Origin: an uncultured Bacillota bacterium
GTDB taxonomy: Bacteria > Bacillota > Limnochordia > Limnochordales > ZCTH02-B6
NCBI GenBank assembly: GCA_937916565.1
Contig: CALFSR010000237.1
Coordinates: forward strand, 1 to 10,142
Reading direction: 5' to 3'
DNA: 10,142 bases
Both the position numbers and the translations under genes were made by a program. Shown here one piece after another: positions 1 to 7,296 of the stretch (the stretch's first letter is position 1; each line of letters opens with the position of its first letter). A model generated the notes under the pieces. It saw only the letters and a list, made by a program, of their open reading frames with translations, was not told the DNA's origin and did no database searches.

Positions 1-1
1 C

Positions 2-109
2 TTTGATCAGGACAGCCTTGCCCGCTGCGGCGCCGACGCGGTGCGTCAGGACCTGGCGGATACCGCCGGGGTGCTCGATACGATCGCCGGCCTGCCGCGC
101 CTGGGCTGA
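2..109 (+). CDS. C-terminal end of a gene, possibly a HAD-family hydrolase (5' truncated)
   Basis: An open frame enters from the left edge and ends at TGA 107-109, giving 35 residues. The stretch GADAVRQDLADTAGVLDTI resembles the end of many HAD subfamily IA phosphatases, where a GAD-x-V-x-x-D-L motif is followed by a short helix. No catalytic motif lies inside the window, so the family call rests on this tail and on the neighbouring HAD gene. The next gene starts 41 bases downstream on the same strand, which suggests an operon. It could equally be an unrelated protein with an alanine-rich tail. Confidence 0.4.
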   Translation, partial: FDQDSLARCGADAVRQDLADTAGVLDTIAGLPRLG

Positions 110-150
110 GGCCGGGCGACCGACTTCGCTGGAAACGGGAAGACGACGCT

Positions 151-960
151 GTGACGGATAGATCCGGACCGGCCGCCGGAAGCCCGCGCTTCCGGTTGAT
201 CGCGTTGGACATCGACGATACCTTGCTCGGGCCCGATCAGCGGCTTTCGCCCCGGGACGTGCAGGCCGTGCGCCGCTGCCGGGAGGAGGGTGTGGAGGTC
301 ATCCTGGCGACGGGGCGCACCCGCGTGACGACCCTGCCCGTGGCGCGCGCGATTGCCGACGATCTTCCCATGATCTGCACGACGGGCTGCGTCACCTACG
401 ACGGCGCCGGGAGGGTGCTGCGCAGGCTGACGTTGCCGCTGCCCATGGCCCGGTATCTGCTGAGCGAGCTGCGGGTCGCGGGCGTCCGGGCGCGGGCGGA
501 CGCGGCCGACACGATCCATTACAGCCACCCTCCCGGGGACAACTGGTGGGCGCCGCCCGGCGTCGTCGCGCCCGATTTGGCCGAAGCGCTGCCTGCGCCG
601 CCCGACCAGATCGTGGTCTGGGGCGAGGACGAGTGCCGCTGGGTCATCCGGCATTTCAGCTACTTGGACGGGACCGTGCAGCTGCTGGTGCTGCCGAGCC
701 ACGACCGGCCGCGCGTCGTCCACATCCTGCACCCGCTGGCTACGAAAGGACAAGCCTTGGCCGAATATTGCCGGCAGCGGGGAATCGACCGGCGCCAGGT
801 GCTGGCCGTGGGGGATTCCCTCAACGATTTCAGCCTGTTGAGCTTTGCCGGGACGGGCGTCGCCATGGGCCACGGCGATCCGCGGCTGTTGCTCGTGGCC
901 GACGTTGTGTTGCGGGACGGCGAAACGGTCGCCGACGCGCTGGAGAAGCTGGTCCTGTAG
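151..960 (+). CDS. Cof-type HAD-superfamily phosphatase
   Basis: This 269-residue cytoplasmic hydrolase most likely removes phosphate from a sugar phosphate or other small phosphometabolite. All four HAD motifs are visible. Motif I is LDIDDT, with nucleophile D20 and acid/base D22. Motif II is ILATGR, with T54. Motif III supplies K199 in ATKG. Motif IV is GDSLND at 221-226, with metal-binding D222 and D226. The roughly 130 residues between motifs II and III hold the C2-type cap of the Cof/YidA group, and the total length is normal for that group. The start is GTG, with a modest GGAAG 8 bases upstream; the catalytic motif begins only 19 residues in, so no much later start is possible. pfkA follows after 129 bases, which fits a sugar-phosphate role. 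The exact substrate cannot be read from sequence. Confidence 0.88.
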   Translation: MTDRSGPAAGSPRFRLIALDIDDTLLGPDQRLSPRDVQAVRRCREEGVEVILATGRTRVTTLPVARAIADDLPMICTTGCVTYDGAGRVLRRLTLPLPMARYLLSELRVAGVRARADAADTIHYSHPPGDNWWAPPGVVAPDLAEALPAPPDQIVVWGEDECRWVIRHFSYLDGTVQLLVLPSHDRPRVVHILHPLATKGQALAEYCRQRGIDRRQVLAVGDSLNDFSLLSFAGTGVAMGHGDPRLLLVADVVLRDGETVADALEKLVL

Positions 961-1089
961 GCTGAGTACGGCGGGCCGGCGCCGGGGGCAGGAGGGGCCA
1001 GGGGGAAACGGCGAACGTTCTCAACGCCCGCCGCGAGGACGGCAAGGTCGCCGACGGGTTCACGCCTGTGCACAAGGAGAGAGTCGATC

Positions 1090-2061
1090 GTGAAAAGGAT
1101 CGCGGTCCTGACCAGCGGCGGTGATGCGCCCGGGATGAATGCAGCCATCCGGGCTGTGGCGCGCACCGGCATCGCCGCCGGGCTTGAAGTCTACGGGGTG
1201 CGCAACGGTTATGCCGGGTTGATCAACGGGGAAATCGAGCGGCTGACCGCCCGGGACGTGGGCGGCATCATGCAGCAGGCCGGCACCGTGCTGCGCAGCG
1301 CCCGATCCAAGGAGTTCCGTGAAGAGTCCGGCCGCCGGCAGGCTATCCGAAAGCTGACCGAGCGACGCATCGACGGGCTCGTTGTCATCGGCGGCAACGG
1401 CACCCAGAGCGGCAGCTACGAGCTGTCCAAGATGGGCTTTCCGGTGGTGGGCGTGGCGTCCACCATCGACAACGACCTGTACGGCACCGATATCAGCATC
1501 GGTGCCGACACGGCGGTCAACACGGTGCTCGAAGCCATCGACCGCATCAAGGCGACGGCGTCATCCCACAGCCGGGCGTTCCTCGTCGAAGTGATGGGCC
1601 GGGATACCGGCTACATCGCGTTGATGGCCGGCATCACCGGCGGCGCCGAGGCGGTCATCATCCCTGAGGTACCGATCGAACCGGATGCCGTTGTCCAGGA
1701 ACTGCGGGACGCGTACGCCCGGGGCAAGTCCCACGCCATTCTCGTCGTGGCCGAAGGCGCGAAGCCCAGCGCAACGGACCTCATCGAGTACTTCCGCGAT
1801 CACCAAACCGACACCGGCTTTGAACTGCGGCTGACCGTGCTCGGCCACGTCCAGCGCGGCGGCACGCCCACCGCCTTTGACCGCATGCTTGGCACGCGCC
1901 TTGGGGCCGCGGCCGTCCAGGCGCTGCTCGGCGGTCACCACGGCGTGCTGGTCGGGTGGGTCAATCACCGCCCGCATCTCACGCCTTTGAGCGAGGTGGC
2001 GGGCCGGACGCGCTACGCTGACCGGGAATTGTACGAGCTGGCTCGGGTTCTGGCGCGCTGA
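1090..2061 (+). CDS. pfkA: 6-phosphofructokinase, ATP-dependent type
   Basis: This 323-residue enzyme phosphorylates fructose 6-phosphate to fructose 1,6-bisphosphate in glycolysis. It aligns almost residue for residue with E. coli PfkA. Visible features are the nucleotide loop TSGGDAPGMN near residue 8, R21 and R25 (effector/ADP site), R72, the catalytic loop TIDND at 125-129 with base D127, R162, MGR ending at R171, E222 for the sugar, and HVQRGG with R256. G104 and S124 replace the Asp/Lys pair of pyrophosphate-dependent enzymes, so ATP is the likely donor. The odd point is GGNGT at 101-105: N103 replaces the Asp that helps bind magnesium in E. coli PfkA. The start is GTG 1090 with a strong AAGGAGAGAG site 6 bases upstream, and the methionine is followed directly by the first strand (KRIAVLT). 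The acyl-CoA dehydrogenase begins 61 bases after the stop. Confidence 0.95.
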   Translation: MKRIAVLTSGGDAPGMNAAIRAVARTGIAAGLEVYGVRNGYAGLINGEIERLTARDVGGIMQQAGTVLRSARSKEFREESGRRQAIRKLTERRIDGLVVIGGNGTQSGSYELSKMGFPVVGVASTIDNDLYGTDISIGADTAVNTVLEAIDRIKATASSHSRAFLVEVMGRDTGYIALMAGITGGAEAVIIPEVPIEPDAVVQELRDAYARGKSHAILVVAEGAKPSATDLIEYFRDHQTDTGFELRLTVLGHVQRGGTPTAFDRMLGTRLGAAAVQALLGGHHGVLVGWVNHRPHLTPLSEVAGRTRYADRELYELARVLAR

Positions 2062-2122
2062 CCTAGCGACGACGGGCGCGGCGTTCCGCCTGAAGCGGCC
2101 CGGCGGGGAGGAGGGCGGCAAC

Positions 2123-3871
2123 GTGAAGTACGTTGAGTTCCAGCAGGTGCGGGGGATGAACCTCTACCTGACGGACCCGCTCCTGCGCGGGCTCACCGCG
2201 AAGGCGTGGGATGCGAGCGTACGTGAACGGGCTGAACCGCTTCTTAGGGAACTTGGCCGGCTTGCGGGCACCCTTATCGACGAACAGGCAGAGTACACCG
2301 ACCGGCACGCGCCGCCGCGGCTCGTCCCCGTAGACCGGGAGGGCAACCGGCTCAACAAGGTGGCCTACAACCCGCTTCACGCCGAGGCCCGGCGGCAAGT
2401 GTACGGCCTCGGCGTCGTCGGCCGGTGTCACGGCCCGGACCCGCTGCCGCCCACGTTTCATTTCGTCTCGGTCTACCTCATCAGCCAGTCCGACACGGGT
2501 CTTGCCTGTCCGGTCACCTTGACCGGAGCTACGGCCCACGTCATTGCCCGGTATGGGACGGAGGAGCAGAAAGAGCGCTACTTGCCCAGGCTGGCGGTGC
2601 GGGAGCCGGGTCCCTTCTTCGACGGGGCCACTTGGGTCACCGAGAAGCAGGGAGGCTCCGACGTCGGCGCCAACGCCGTGGCGGCCGCGCCGGCCGAGGA
2701 CGGCTACTGGCGGCTGTCCGGGGAGAAGTGGTTTTGCAGCAACGCGGACGCGGACGTGGCGCTTGTCACGGCCCGGCCGCAGGGCGCGCCGGCCGGGGCC
2801 CGGGGTCTGGCGCTTTTCATCGTGTCCCGGGAGCTGCCCGGCGGGAGGCTGAACAGCTACCGCATCCGGCGGCTCAAGGACAAGCTGGGCACCACCAGCG
2901 TCGCCACCGGGGAAGTCGAGCTCGATGAGGCCGTGGCCGAGTTGCTCGCGCCGCCGCCCGAGGGCTTCCGCCTCATGATGGAAGCGCTGCAGTTTTCCCG
3001 CATCGACAACGCCTTTGGTTCCGCCGGGCTCATGCGGCGCGCCTTCCTGGAAGCCGTGATCTATGCGGCCCGGCGGCCGGCCTTCGGCAACACGCTGGTC
3101 CGCTACCCGATGGTCCAGGAGACGCTCATGGACATGCTGGCCGACTGGGAAGCGGGGCTCCTTCTCGCTTGCGAGGCCGGCGCTGCTTGGGAGCGCTGGC
3201 TTACCGCCGGCACGCCGGAAACCGCCGCGTGGCAGCGGCTTGTAACTGCGCTGGCCAAGTATCGCACAGCCGAGGACGCCGTGCGCAATGCGAGCCGCGC
3301 CATCGAGATCCTGGGCGGCAACGGCTACGTGGAGGAGTACGCCACGGCACGTCTCTTGCGGGATGCCCAGGTGGTGCCGGTCTGGGAAGGGCCGGCCAAC
3401 ATTCAGGCGCTGGAAGTCTTGCGCGCGTTGAGCAAGCTGGACGCGGGCCGGCTCTACCTTGCGCGGATCGACGCCGTTTTGGAACAGGCCGCGGCCCATC
3501 CCCCCGCGGCGGCCCTCGCGTCCGTCCTCCGCGAGGAAACGCGCGAGCTTTCCGAGGCCATGCGCTGGCTGGCCGCGAACCCCGGGTACGCGCCGCACCA
3601 TGCCCGGCGGCTCAGCGACTGGCTGGCGGAACTGCTGCAGACCGCCCTTCTCCTGGAGCAGTCGGTGCCGGAGCTGGCGGCAGGGAACGGGCGCACCCTC
3701 CTGGTGGCGCAGTGGTTTGCCCGGGCGCGTCTTGCCCGCCCCGCGCGACGCGGCCTTGAGCCGTCCTCGACGGCGCTTCTCGAGCACCTTGGGGGCCTTA
3801 TGGAGCCTGTACTGGGCCATGAGCCGGTTCCGGCGGACCCGCTGCCGGGTATCCTGTCCGCAATCGCCTGA
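2123..3871 (+). CDS. AidB-like acyl-CoA dehydrogenase family flavoprotein
   Basis: A 582-residue FAD-dependent acyl-CoA dehydrogenase-fold protein. An AidB-type N-terminal segment (NLYLTDPLL near residue 13) precedes the domain. TEKQGGSDV at 173-181 and GEKWFCS around W203 are flavin/substrate loop motifs. RLKDKLG near 250 and GGNGYVEEY from 398 are also AidB-like, and WEGPANIQ carries E422 at the position of the catalytic glutamate. The C-terminal roughly 130 residues form a helical extension, as in AidB (541 residues in E. coli). AidB itself is linked to alkylation damage and has weak isovaleryl-CoA dehydrogenase activity; many relatives are ordinary acyl-CoA dehydrogenases of unknown substrate. 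The GTG start is fixed by GGGGAGGAGGG at 2105-2115, 7 bases upstream. The importer operon downstream makes branched-chain or fatty acyl-CoA oxidation attractive, but that is inference. I left the symbol blank because the DNA-repair role cannot be assumed. Confidence 0.88.
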   Translation: MKYVEFQQVRGMNLYLTDPLLRGLTAKAWDASVRERAEPLLRELGRLAGTLIDEQAEYTDRHAPPRLVPVDREGNRLNKVAYNPLHAEARRQVYGLGVVGRCHGPDPLPPTFHFVSVYLISQSDTGLACPVTLTGATAHVIARYGTEEQKERYLPRLAVREPGPFFDGATWVTEKQGGSDVGANAVAAAPAEDGYWRLSGEKWFCSNADADVALVTARPQGAPAGARGLALFIVSRELPGGRLNSYRIRRLKDKLGTTSVATGEVELDEAVAELLAPPPEGFRLMMEALQFSRIDNAFGSAGLMRRAFLEAVIYAARRPAFGNTLVRYPMVQETLMDMLADWEAGLLLACEAGAAWERWLTAGTPETAAWQRLVTALAKYRTAEDAVRNASRAIEILGGNGYVEEYATARLLRDAQVVPVWEGPANIQALEVLRALSKLDAGRLYLARIDAVLEQAAAHPPAAALASVLREETRELSEAMRWLAANPGYAPHHARRLSDWLAELLQTALLLEQSVPELAAGNGRTLLVAQWFARARLARPARRGLEPSSTALLEHLGGLMEPVLGHEPVPADPLPGILSAIA

Positions 3872-3880
3872 CGGGGGGCT

Positions 3881-3900
3881 GGTGCCGGCCGGGCCGCACC
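3881..3900 (+). repeat. GC-rich hairpin after the acyl-CoA dehydrogenase gene
   Basis: GGTGC (3881-3885) pairs with GCACC (3896-3900). After a bulged C3886, three more pairs close a three-base loop. It begins 10 bases after the stop codon, where a terminator or 3'-end stabiliser would sit, but there is no U tract, so an intrinsic terminator is not supported. Confidence 0.3.
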
Positions 3901-3946
3901 GCGCCGTCGACGGGCGGCTGCATGCCGGGGCCGGCGGACGACCCTC

Positions 3947-3965
3947 CTAAAGCAGGAAGCTTTAG
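3947..3965. repeat. Perfect 7-bp inverted repeat, candidate operator
   Basis: CTAAAGC (3947-3953) and GCTTTAG (3959-3965) are exact reverse complements around a five-base spacer AGGAA. The element is AT-richer than its surroundings and lies 13 to 31 bases before the TATACT hexamer, where a -35 box would fall. That position suits a repressor or activator site for the liv operon. No U run follows, so it is not a standard terminator. The cognate regulator is not in the window. Confidence 0.4.
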
Positions 3966-3977
3966 TTGTGTGTGGAA

Positions 3978-3983
3978 TATACT
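3978..3983 (+). promoter_or_regulatory. Candidate -10 box of the liv operon promoter
   Basis: TATACT matches the sigma-A -10 consensus at five of six positions and sits in the only AT-rich patch between the dehydrogenase stop and livM. No convincing TTGACA-like -35 lies 15-19 bases upstream; that space is taken by the inverted repeat at 3947-3965, which would fit activator dependence. A perfect 8-bp palindrome AGACGTCT (3992-3999) lies around the expected transcription start. Predicted leader to livM: about 55 bases. Confidence 0.35.
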
Positions 3984-4044
3984 CGCCTTAGAGACGTCTG
4001 AAATGTCCCCAGTTCCCATGAAGCGTTCGACGAGGGGGCAGCCG

Positions 4045-5055
4045 ATGCAACTTATCCAAAAGTACGAAGAAGAAATGGCACTGGTGCGGGGCTGGGCTGG
4101 CTGGATCGGCGTCCTTTTGCTGGCGGCGGGCTTGCTGGCGGCCCCGTGGGTCTTGAAAGGGTACCAGCTGTACATCGCCAACATCATCGGCATCAAGATC
4201 ATCGTCGCTATCGGGTTAAACCTGCTTGTGGGCTACACGGGGCAGATCTCCCTGGGCCACGTCGGCTTTGTGGCCATCGGCGCTTACGCCGCGACCCATT
4301 TCGTCACCGCTTTCGAACGGTCCGCCGCGTTTCAGTGGGTGGGCGGACCCTTTTGGGTAGCCCTGCTCGTCGGAGGCGCCGCGGCCGCGGTCTTTGGGGT
4401 GCTGGTCGGGTTGCCGGCGCTCCGCCTCGAAGGTCCATACCTTTCGATCGTTACCCTCGGTTTCGGCTTGGCGGTACAACAAATCTTGATCAACTGGCCG
4501 GCGGTTTCCGGCGGCCGCATCGGGATGTTCGTGCCCACGCCCAAGATTGGCCCGTGGTGGCTGGATTCAGACCGCGGCCTCTACTTCCTGGTGTGGACAT
4601 GCGTCGTCCTGGGCAGCCTTGTCGCTTTCAACCTCACCCGTTCGCACGTGGGTAGGGCCTTCGTCGCGCTGCGGGACAGCGACATCGCGGCAGAGGTTAC
4701 CGGCGTTAACCTGCGCTATTACAAGACGCTGGCCTTTGCCGTCAGTACGTTTTACGCCGGCTTGGGCGGCGCCTTGGAAGCCTACGTCGTGCAGTACCTC
4801 GAGCCCACCATGTTCAACCTGTATGAGTCCATCTACTACTTGGCCATGGTCGTCGTGGGCGGGCTCGGCACGATTCCGGGCAGCATGTTCGGGGCGACCC
4901 TTTTGAGCTTTCTCCAGTTTGGGCTGTCGGGGGCCCAGGAGTACCTGCCGGTGCTGTACGGCGCCGTCGTCATCCTCGTCATGACCGTCGAGCCGCTCGG
5001 CCTCTACGGGCGCTGGCTCAAGATCAAGCTCTGGAGCAAAACCTGGCCGCTGTAG
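4045..5055 (+). CDS. livM: Branched-chain amino acid (HAAT) ABC transporter permease LivM
   Basis: This 336-residue inner-membrane permease forms half of the membrane channel of a LIV-type importer, paired with LivH. After a charged N-terminus (QKYEEEM) come many hydrophobic helices. The family hallmark GLNLLVGYTGQISLGH spans residues 57-72. ALRDSDIAAEVTG (from 208) is the cytoplasmic coupling loop that contacts the ATPases. Near residue 253 the chain continues with LEPTMFNLYES and GGLGTIPGS, both typical of LivM. I chose ATG 4045 because GAGGGGG (4032-4038) sits 6 bases upstream. In-frame ATGs at 4018 and 3922 lack a ribosome site, and 3922 would precede the candidate promoter. It is the first gene of the operon, with livH 26 bases downstream. 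The substrate may be another carboxylate rather than a branched-chain amino acid. Confidence 0.93.
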   Translation: MQLIQKYEEEMALVRGWAGWIGVLLLAAGLLAAPWVLKGYQLYIANIIGIKIIVAIGLNLLVGYTGQISLGHVGFVAIGAYAATHFVTAFERSAAFQWVGGPFWVALLVGGAAAAVFGVLVGLPALRLEGPYLSIVTLGFGLAVQQILINWPAVSGGRIGMFVPTPKIGPWWLDSDRGLYFLVWTCVVLGSLVAFNLTRSHVGRAFVALRDSDIAAEVTGVNLRYYKTLAFAVSTFYAGLGGALEAYVVQYLEPTMFNLYESIYYLAMVVVGGLGTIPGSMFGATLLSFLQFGLSGAQEYLPVLYGAVVILVMTVEPLGLYGRWLKIKLWSKTWPL

Positions 5056-5081
5056 GCGGCCGCGGAAGGGGACGCCTGGCC

Positions 5082-5957
5082 TTGTACTTTTGGCAGCTGG
5101 TCGTCAGCGGGCTGTCCATCGGCAGCTTGTACGCGCTGGTTTCCCTCGGCATCGTGCTCCTGTATCGAACGTCGCGGGTGTTGAACTTCGCTCACGGTGA
5201 CATGTCCATGATCACCACCATGGTGGCGTATAGCCTCCTGACCGCCGCAGGCTTCGCTTTCGGCCCGGCTGCCGTCTTGACGCTGGCCGTCGCCTTCGCC
5301 GCCGGGGCGGCTTTCTACTTCCTCGTCCTGCGGCCGGTCAAGGAAGCGACGCTGCTTGGCCAGATCATCACGACCGCGGGCTTTTCCCTGGTGCTCAGCG
5401 GGCTAGCGGTCGTCGTCTGGAGCGCGGATACCAAGGTGTTGCCGTTCCCGCTCTCCCGGGCGGTCGTGTACAACATCGCCGGCCTGGCGGTGAACCAGGT
5501 GGCCCTCGGCAGTTTCCTCGTGGCCGTCGTGTCGGTCCTCGGGCTGTACTTGCTGGTGCAGCGCACGCGGTTTGGCCTGGCCATGCGGGCTGTGTCCCAA
5601 AACGACGTGGCAGCCCGGGTACTCGGGATTCCCGTGCGGAGGGTGTTCGCCGTCACATGGGGCGTGTCGGCGACGCTGGGCGCGATCGCCGGCATGCTGC
5701 TGGCGCCGGTGACTTTGGTCAGCCCTTCCATGATGTTTGATCCGTTTCTGAAAGGGTTCGCGGGCGCGGTGCTGGGCGGCCTCGACAGCCTGCCGGGCGC
5801 CATCGTCGGCTCTCTTGTCATCGGCGTGGTGGAAAACCTTTTCGGCGGCTACGTGTCGACGTCGCTGCGCACGACGGTTGCCTTCGTCATGATTATCGCG
5901 GTGCTGCTGGTGCGGCCCGAGGGCCTGTTTGGCCACAAGTTTATGCGACGCGTCTAG
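5082..5957 (+). CDS. livH: Branched-chain amino acid (HAAT) ABC transporter permease LivH
   Basis: This 291-residue multi-spanning permease is the partner of LivM. The LivH signature is clear: SLGIVLLYRTSRVLNFAHGD (21-40) near the N-terminus, with the conserved N35-F-A-H-G. VSQNDVAARVLGI around N174 is the coupling loop for LivG/LivF. GGLDSLPGAIVGS occurs in the C-terminal third. Length is normal (E. coli LivH has 308 residues). The start is TTG 5082, with GGAAGGGGA (5064-5072) 9 bases upstream; the protein begins YFWQLVVSGLSIG, a usual LivH opening, so little is missing. It lies between livM and livK in one transcription unit. A GC-rich hairpin region separates it from livK. Confidence 0.93.
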   Translation: MYFWQLVVSGLSIGSLYALVSLGIVLLYRTSRVLNFAHGDMSMITTMVAYSLLTAAGFAFGPAAVLTLAVAFAAGAAFYFLVLRPVKEATLLGQIITTAGFSLVLSGLAVVVWSADTKVLPFPLSRAVVYNIAGLAVNQVALGSFLVAVVSVLGLYLLVQRTRFGLAMRAVSQNDVAARVLGIPVRRVFAVTWGVSATLGAIAGMLLAPVTLVSPSMMFDPFLKGFAGAVLGGLDSLPGAIVGSLVIGVVENLFGGYVSTSLRTTVAFVMIIAVLLVRPEGLFGHKFMRRV

Positions 5958-5979
5958 CCACGCTAGGCTAAAAAGGGGC

Positions 5980-6011
5980 GCCGCCGGGATGTGCACGGCC
6001 GCCGGCGGCCG
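5980..6011 (+). repeat. GC-rich palindrome/hairpin between livH and livK
   Basis: A perfect 16-base palindrome, CGGCCGCC followed by GGCGGCCG, covers 5996-6011. Its right half can instead pair upstream: GCCGCCGG (5980-5987) with CCGGCGGC (6002-6009) across a 14-base loop, so two exclusive folds exist. It lies 22-54 bases after the livH stop, and no U tract follows. A role in mRNA processing or stability, allowing more LivK than permease, is plausible, but GC-rich spacers form such repeats by chance. Confidence 0.4.
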
Positions 6012-6091
6012 CGAAGGACGGGGGGTGCCAGGGGCCAGAGGAGCGCGGCGAAGTTTGGGCAAGGGCACAACCGGCAAGCAGAGGCGAACAG

Positions 6092-6098
6092 AAGGGGG
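6092..6098 (+). promoter_or_regulatory. Ribosome binding site deciding the livK start
   Basis: AAGGGGG lies directly against an in-frame TTG at 6099 (no spacer) and 9 bases before a second in-frame TTG at 6108. Only the second has workable spacing. Starting there also gives a well-formed signal peptide with Arg at positions 2, 6 and 8. Confidence 0.6.
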
Positions 6099-6107
6099 TT
6101 GACGAGT

Positions 6108-7295
6108 TTGCGACTTGCTTATCGTGCACGCATCGCGATGGGGCTGGCCTTGGTGATGGCGGCGCTCTTGGTGCTGCCGGCGGCCGCCCAAGAACGGGGC
6201 ATCACGCCCACCGAGATCATCCTTGGCGTCTCCGCACCCCTGTCCGGCCCGGCGGCGCCCTGGGGCGCGACCGCCCGGGGAGTCGAGGCGTATCTGGCCT
6301 ACATCAATGAGCAGGGCGGCATTCACGGCCGCACCCTCCGTTTTGAGATCCGGGACGACGGCTACCAGCCGGCTCGGGCGGTTGCCAACGTCCGGGAGCT
6401 CGTGGAGCGGGTCGGAGTGTTTGGCATCGTGGGCATGATTGGCTCGGCCAACGCCGCCGCCGTGCGGGACTACATGTTCCGCAACGAGGTCGTCTGGATG
6501 ACGCCGGCGGTGGAGTCGGACCCCTGGATCGGCAATCCCAACATCACCTACCTGTTCGTGACGTATCCCAACTACTACCAGGAAGCCAAAATCCTCGCGC
6601 GGTATGCCGTGGAAGAGCTGGGCCTGAGCCGGATTGCGGTATTCTACCAGAACGACCAGTACGGCTCCAACGGCCTCCGGGGCGTACGCGACGCCCTCGC
6701 GGAGATGGGCATGGCGCCGGTGGCCGAGGTTTCTTATGAGCTGACCGACGCGGACTTGAGCGTCCATGCGCTCCGCATCGCGCAGGCGCAGGCGGACGCG
6801 GTCGTCATGTACGCGACGCCCAACCACGGTGCCATGATGGCGGCGGCGCTGGCCCAGCAAAACCCGCGGCCGCAGATCCTGTCGTCCTTTACGCTGGCGG
6901 ACCCGATCATGGCGCGGCTGGCCGGTCCCGCCTGGGATGGCGTCATCGTGCCGTCGTACTTCCCCTATCCGGGCACCGATGAGAAGGTCGACCGCGTGCT
7001 CCAGATCCTCGTCGAGCGCAACCCCGAGCTGGCGAACATGGCGTTCAACGCCCTCGCGGGCGTGACGTTCGTGGAGCCGATGCTCGAAGGCTTGCGCCGG
7101 GCCGGCCCGAACCTGACCAAGGAGTCGTTCGTGGCCGCCATGGAGTCCATCCAAAATTGGGACGGGGAACTGCTGCGGGGCGTTACCTTCGGTCCGGGCC
7201 GGCGCCAGGGCATCAACTCGATCTTCCTGGCCCGCATGGTGAACGGCGTTCCCGAGCCGTTGACGGACTGGATCGAGTATCCGGTTGAGTTCTAA
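6108..7295 (+). CDS. livK: HAAT-family ABC transporter substrate-binding protein
   Basis: A 395-residue exported solute receptor (type I periplasmic-binding fold) that would deliver substrate to LivH/LivM. Residues 1-27 form a Sec signal peptide: basic n-region with R2, R6 and R8, hydrophobic core IAMGLALVMAALLVLP, then AAA before Q28, a signal peptidase I site. The mature protein opens with GITPTEIILG and LSGPAAPWG, followed by INEQGGIHGRTLRF, RDDGYQPARAV and VFYQNDQYGSNGLRG, all typical of LIV-family receptors. There is no lipobox cysteine, which is unusual for a monoderm Gram-positive. The in-frame region upstream (from 5991) is Arg/Gly-rich and unlike a protein N-terminus; TTG 6108 fits the ribosome site best, and ATG 6138 would remove the basic n-region. 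It lies between permease and ATPase genes. Ligand identity is open: Leu/Ile/Val, another amino acid or a carboxylate. Confidence 0.9.
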   Translation: MRLAYRARIAMGLALVMAALLVLPAAAQERGITPTEIILGVSAPLSGPAAPWGATARGVEAYLAYINEQGGIHGRTLRFEIRDDGYQPARAVANVRELVERVGVFGIVGMIGSANAAAVRDYMFRNEVVWMTPAVESDPWIGNPNITYLFVTYPNYYQEAKILARYAVEELGLSRIAVFYQNDQYGSNGLRGVRDALAEMGMAPVAEVSYELTDADLSVHALRIAQAQADAVVMYATPNHGAMMAAALAQQNPRPQILSSFTLADPIMARLAGPAWDGVIVPSYFPYPGTDEKVDRVLQILVERNPELANMAFNALAGVTFVEPMLEGLRRAGPNLTKESFVAAMESIQNWDGELLRGVTFGPGRRQGINSIFLARMVNGVPEPLTDWIEYPVEF

Positions 7296-7296
7296 C

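Noticed and set aside
976..985. Palindrome CCGGCGCCGG in the spacer before pfkA
   Set aside because: A 10-base GC-only palindrome is expected by chance here; there is no loop, U tract or nearby promoter-like sequence to give it a role.
985..1010. Similarity of the G-rich spacer before pfkA to the spacer before livK (about 6018-6050)
   Set aside because: Only a short AGGGGCCAG core is shared; the rest is purine-rich low complexity, not a convincing repeat.
2063..3820. A 585-codon open frame on the minus strand opposite the acyl-CoA dehydrogenase
   Set aside because: Its translation is Arg/Gly/Pro/His-rich with no recognisable domain, while the plus strand encodes a clear AidB-like protein. 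Long antisense frames are expected in GC-rich genes.
3922..4044. Upstream in-frame ATGs (3922, 4018) as livM starts
   Set aside because: Neither has a ribosome site, and the added residues do not look like a LivM N-terminus; ATG 4045 has GAGGGGG 6 bases upstream.
6099..6101. TTG as the livK start
   Set aside because: It abuts the ribosome site with no spacer; TTG 6108 has a workable 9-base spacing and still gives a good signal peptide.
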